Assembly (NCBI GenBank): GCA_964369235.1
Contig: CAYJEQ010000096.1
Span: forward strand, 1-6,962
Length of the DNA: 6,962 nucleotides
Direction: 5' to 3'
Origin: CAYJEQ01 sp964369235
Lineage (GTDB): Bacteria; Bacillota; Clostridia; Oscillospirales; Ruminococcaceae
This document shows, in pieces, positions 5,477 to 6,962 of the stretch. Made by a program: the position numbers and the translations under genes. The notes beneath the pieces were generated by a model. It made no database searches, was not told the origin of the DNA, and saw only the letters and a program-made list of their open reading frames with translations. Within the stretch, counting starts at the first letter, position 1; each line of letters begins with the position of its first letter.

Positions 5477-6019
5477 ATGAAAAAGTTTGTATGTGTAGTT
5501 TGCGGTTATGTTCACGAAGGAACAAGTGCACCAGATGTATGTCCAACATGTAAGGTTGGCGCTGACAAGTTCAAAGAGCAGACAGGTCTAAGAGAATGGG
5601 CTGCAGAACATGTTGTAGGTGTTGCTCAGGGCGCTCCAGAAGATATTATGGCTGACCTAAGAGCTAACTTCGAAGGCGAATGTACAGAAGTTGGTATGTA
5701 CCTAGCAATGGCTAGAGTTGCTCATAGAGAAGGTTACCCAGAAATCGGCCTATACTGGGAAAAAGCTGCTTGGGAAGAAGCAGAGCATGCTTCCAAGTTT
5801 GCTGAGCTACTAGGCGAGTGCATCTCCGATAGCACAAAGAAAAACCTAGAAATGAGAGTTGACGCTGAAAACGGCGCTACAGCTGGTAAGTTTGACCTAG
5901 CTAAGAGAGCTAAGGCTCTTAACCTAGATGCTATCCACGATACAGTACACGAAATGGCTCGTGATGAAGCTCGTCATGGTAAAGCATTTGAAGGTCTACT
6001 AAACAGATACTTCGGTTAA
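5477..6019 (+). CDS. Reverse rubrerythrin (rubredoxin + diiron peroxidase)
   Basis: A 180-residue cytosolic peroxide-scavenging enzyme that reduces hydrogen peroxide to water with electrons delivered through its rubredoxin centre; such proteins are often annotated NADH peroxidase in Clostridia. The domain order is reversed relative to classical rubrerythrin. An N-terminal rubredoxin domain (1-35) has Cys6, Cys9, Cys22 and Cys25 in CxxC pairs, followed by a four-helix ferritin-like domain (about 55-180). Likely diiron ligands are Glu68 (NFEGE), Glu101 and His104 (EAEH), Glu131 (DAENGA), and Glu164 and His167 (EARH). The length matches the family. The GGAGG site is strong and the codon choice is more uniform than in the NERD genes, so high expression is likely. 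Single gene with own promoter, a possible PerR box and own terminator. Oxygen and peroxide tolerance in an anaerobe is the expected role. Confidence 0.93.
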   Translation: MKKFVCVVCGYVHEGTSAPDVCPTCKVGADKFKEQTGLREWAAEHVVGVAQGAPEDIMADLRANFEGECTEVGMYLAMARVAHREGYPEIGLYWEKAAWEEAEHASKFAELLGECISDSTKKNLEMRVDAENGATAGKFDLAKRAKALNLDAIHDTVHEMARDEARHGKAFEGLLNRYFG

Positions 6020-6047
6020 TCTAAAACTTATACATTAGTATAATACA

Positions 6048-6084
6048 AAACCCACCACTTTCTTTGGAAGTGGTGGGTTTTTTT
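6048..6084 (+). terminator. Terminator of the rubrerythrin gene
   Basis: ACCCACCACTT (6050-6060) pairs perfectly with AAGTGGTGGGT (6068-6078) across a 7-base loop, followed by a run of T through 6084. It starts about 30 bases after the stop codon. Confidence 0.9.
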
Positions 6085-6244
6085 ATGTTCTGTATCATTT
6101 GTTGGGGGTTAAGTGAATACACCCAATTACACTGGCTGGTGAATAGTTGATAGTTAAGAGTGAAAAGTGTTGGTGTGGTTATGTTATATATTTGTAAAGA
6201 GGTTGTCGTATTAAGGAGAAACTGCATAAAACCAACCATTTATT

Positions 6245-6323
6245 TGTAGGGTCTGATGCCCACATCAGACCGAAGATGATAAGAAATCTAAGTTTTCGTT
6301 TGGATGTAGGCATCGACCCTACA
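6245..6323. repeat. Palindromic MITE/REP-like element
   Basis: The ends are TGTAGGG (6245-6251) and CCCTACA (6317-6323), and the arms continue as GTCTGATGCC..ACATC against GATGTAGGCATCGAC, imperfectly inverted. An internal GTCTGATG..CATCAGAC dyad (6251-6270) forms its own hairpin. At about 79 bases with no coding capacity it has the form of a miniature inverted-repeat element or long REP sequence. No clear target duplication was found. Confidence 0.5.
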
Positions 6324-6419
6324 TTATGTTTGTGTAAAATTACCGACATATTTATTAATTCAACAGCGCCTCCGATTGGTTGTTGTGGTGATTGGTGTTA
6401 TGTGTTTATTCATGTCTAT

Positions 6420-6519
6420 ATGTAGGGAGAACTTATATGTTTGACTTTAGGTGTTGCTTGCTGTTATCTATTAACTCAGCCTTATGACACAGCCCCACAG
6501 CTGGGGGCGTTGCCCCATA
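6420..6519. repeat. Direct repeat unit, copy 1
   Basis: This ~100-base unit begins ATGTAGGGAGAAC and ends GGGGGCGTTGCCCCATA. Most positions agree with copy 2 at 6554-6654, with 34 bases between the copies. Inside it are TTAGGTGTTG, CTGTTATCTATTAACT and a CAGCTGGGGGC..GCCCC hairpin-like block. Confidence 0.7.
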
Positions 6520-6553
6520 GCAATATTACCCTTATATAGTTGCTTATGTTCAT

Positions 6554-6654
6554 ATGTAGGGGAGAACCTATATGTTTGCCTTTAGGTGTTGATTACTGTT
6601 ATCTATTAACTATGCTTTATGTCACAGCACCTCAGCTGGGGGCTTTGCCCCATA
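6554..6654. repeat. Direct repeat unit, copy 2
   Basis: The 101-base partner of 6420-6519, beginning ATGTAGGGGAGAACC and ending GGGGGCTTTGCCCCATA. It matches the left-flank modules (101-130 in reverse complement, CAGCACCTCAGC..GGGG) better than copy 1 does, suggesting that copy 1 has diverged further. Confidence 0.7.
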
Positions 6655-6693
6655 CATTTACAGCTGTAGCTTATTTATACACCTAATACCCCA

Positions 6694-6721
6694 GTTACTT
6701 TTATCGTCAGATAAAAGTAAC
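6694..6721. repeat. Perfect 12-bp hairpin at the outer end of the right composite
   Basis: GTTACTTTTATC (6694-6705) pairs with GATAAAAGTAAC (6710-6721) across GTCA. The left flank carries a degraded equivalent (35-42/49-56) with the same GTCA-containing loop, at the corresponding end. No T-tract follows, so it is not a terminator. Confidence 0.65.
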
Positions 6722-6722
6722 C

Positions 6723-6962
6723 AAAAGCTGATTTAAGAGGGAGTTTCGATTCTCCCTCTTAAAAATCTCCCTTAAAACGACAAAAGGAATATAAACCACA
6801 CACTAACTAAAATATCATTCCTTTTGATTCCCACTCCTTACCACACACTAACCTAGATGCGTCCTAGATAATCATTTGTGATAAGACAAGATTTTTTTTA
6901 CAGAAATAAAAACCTCTGTAATATCAAATAACAGTTGTATATAGAAGAGTCAAGAGAATGGC
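6723..6962. other. Non-coding right edge with hairpins and a short direct repeat
   Basis: No gene is visible in the final 240 bases. A perfect 12-bp stem TTTAAGAGGGAG (6732-6743 with 6752-6763) and a 10-bp stem CAAAAGGAAT (6781-6790 with 6817-6826) can form. The 13-mer ACCACACACTAAC occurs at 6795-6807 and again at 6840-6852. A TTACAG/CTGTAA pair (6898-6903/6916-6921) has its T-run on the wrong side for a terminator. A frame beginning at the very end (ATG at 6959) cannot be judged. Confidence 0.55.

Larger units (their letters stand above)
6112..6722. repeat. Right-flank composite, inverted copy of the left flank
   Basis: Non-coding region built from the same modules as 31-398 in inverted orientation. 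An exact 17-base AGTGAATACACCCAATT (6112-6128) matches 382-398. TGGCTGGTGAATAGT (6133-6147) matches 363-377. Two copies of a ~100-base unit (6420-6519, 6554-6654) match parts of 101-255. A CCTAATACCCC module and a terminal hairpin (6667-6721) match 31-88. The order is the same as on the left when read away from the gene. A palindromic element (6245-6323) is present only here. No frame in this stretch has a ribosome binding site or recognisable product. Confidence 0.75.

Noticed and set aside
6021..6239. 72-codon minus-strand frame after rubrerythrin
   Set aside because: It overlaps the terminator hairpin and repeat modules and resembles no protein.
6890..6925. TTACAG/CTGTAA hairpin next to a T-run as a terminator
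   Set aside because: The T-run precedes the hairpin on the plus strand and becomes an A-run after it on the minus strand, so neither direction has the hairpin-then-U order.

Overview
The window reads as a piece of a low-GC, Gram-positive, anaerobic Firmicutes chromosome, most likely Clostridia. The support is AT-rich spacers, AGGA/GGGAGG ribosome binding sites, TTGACA/TATAAT promoters, intrinsic terminators, a rubrerythrin of the clostridial 'reverse' type and a PdaA-like lipoprotein. Genus cannot be fixed by eye; a Lachnospirales-type genome is a weak guess. I see no transposase, phage, CRISPR or rRNA/tRNA gene.

Layout. Bases 1-400 are a non-coding mosaic of degenerate repeats and hairpins. 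A PdaA-like polysaccharide deacetylase lipoprotein follows on the minus strand (462-1406), with its terminator at 406-454. The 1407-2062 spacer is divergent. It holds a likely minus promoter, a 9-bp dyad, a self-contained promoter-to-terminator cassette that predicts an ~85-nt small RNA (about 1877-1962), and a separate promoter for the next gene. At 2063-3319 a purine nucleoside phosphorylase is fused in frame to a C-terminal GNAT acetyltransferase domain. A bidirectional terminator (3331-3381) separates it from a convergent minus-strand unit. That unit carries a 36-residue Lys/Ser-rich ORF with a strong RBS (3690-3800) and about 300 nt of sequence rich in nested and local pairings (about 3395-3700), which looks like a structured non-coding RNA that I cannot assign to a family.

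Divergent from this unit, across a palindromic spacer, are two tandem paralogues with two N-terminal membrane segments and a NERD (nuclease-related) domain (3922-4629 and 4654-5358). The second keeps the D...ExK nuclease residues. The first has lost all of them, which suggests an active enzyme with a pseudoenzyme partner. Next is a reverse rubrerythrin (5477-6019) with a strong promoter and a PerR/Fur-like box at the predicted start site, then a strong terminator.

From 6112 to 6722 the right flank repeats, in inverted orientation and the same order, the modules of the left flank. Both composites lie just past the terminator of the adjoining gene and point away from it. The tail (6723-6962) has further hairpins and a short direct repeat but no gene.

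The genes cover envelope modification, purine salvage and oxidative stress defence, and they do not form one pathway. The least explained part is the RNA / small basic ORF / NERD-pair block at 3395-5358.
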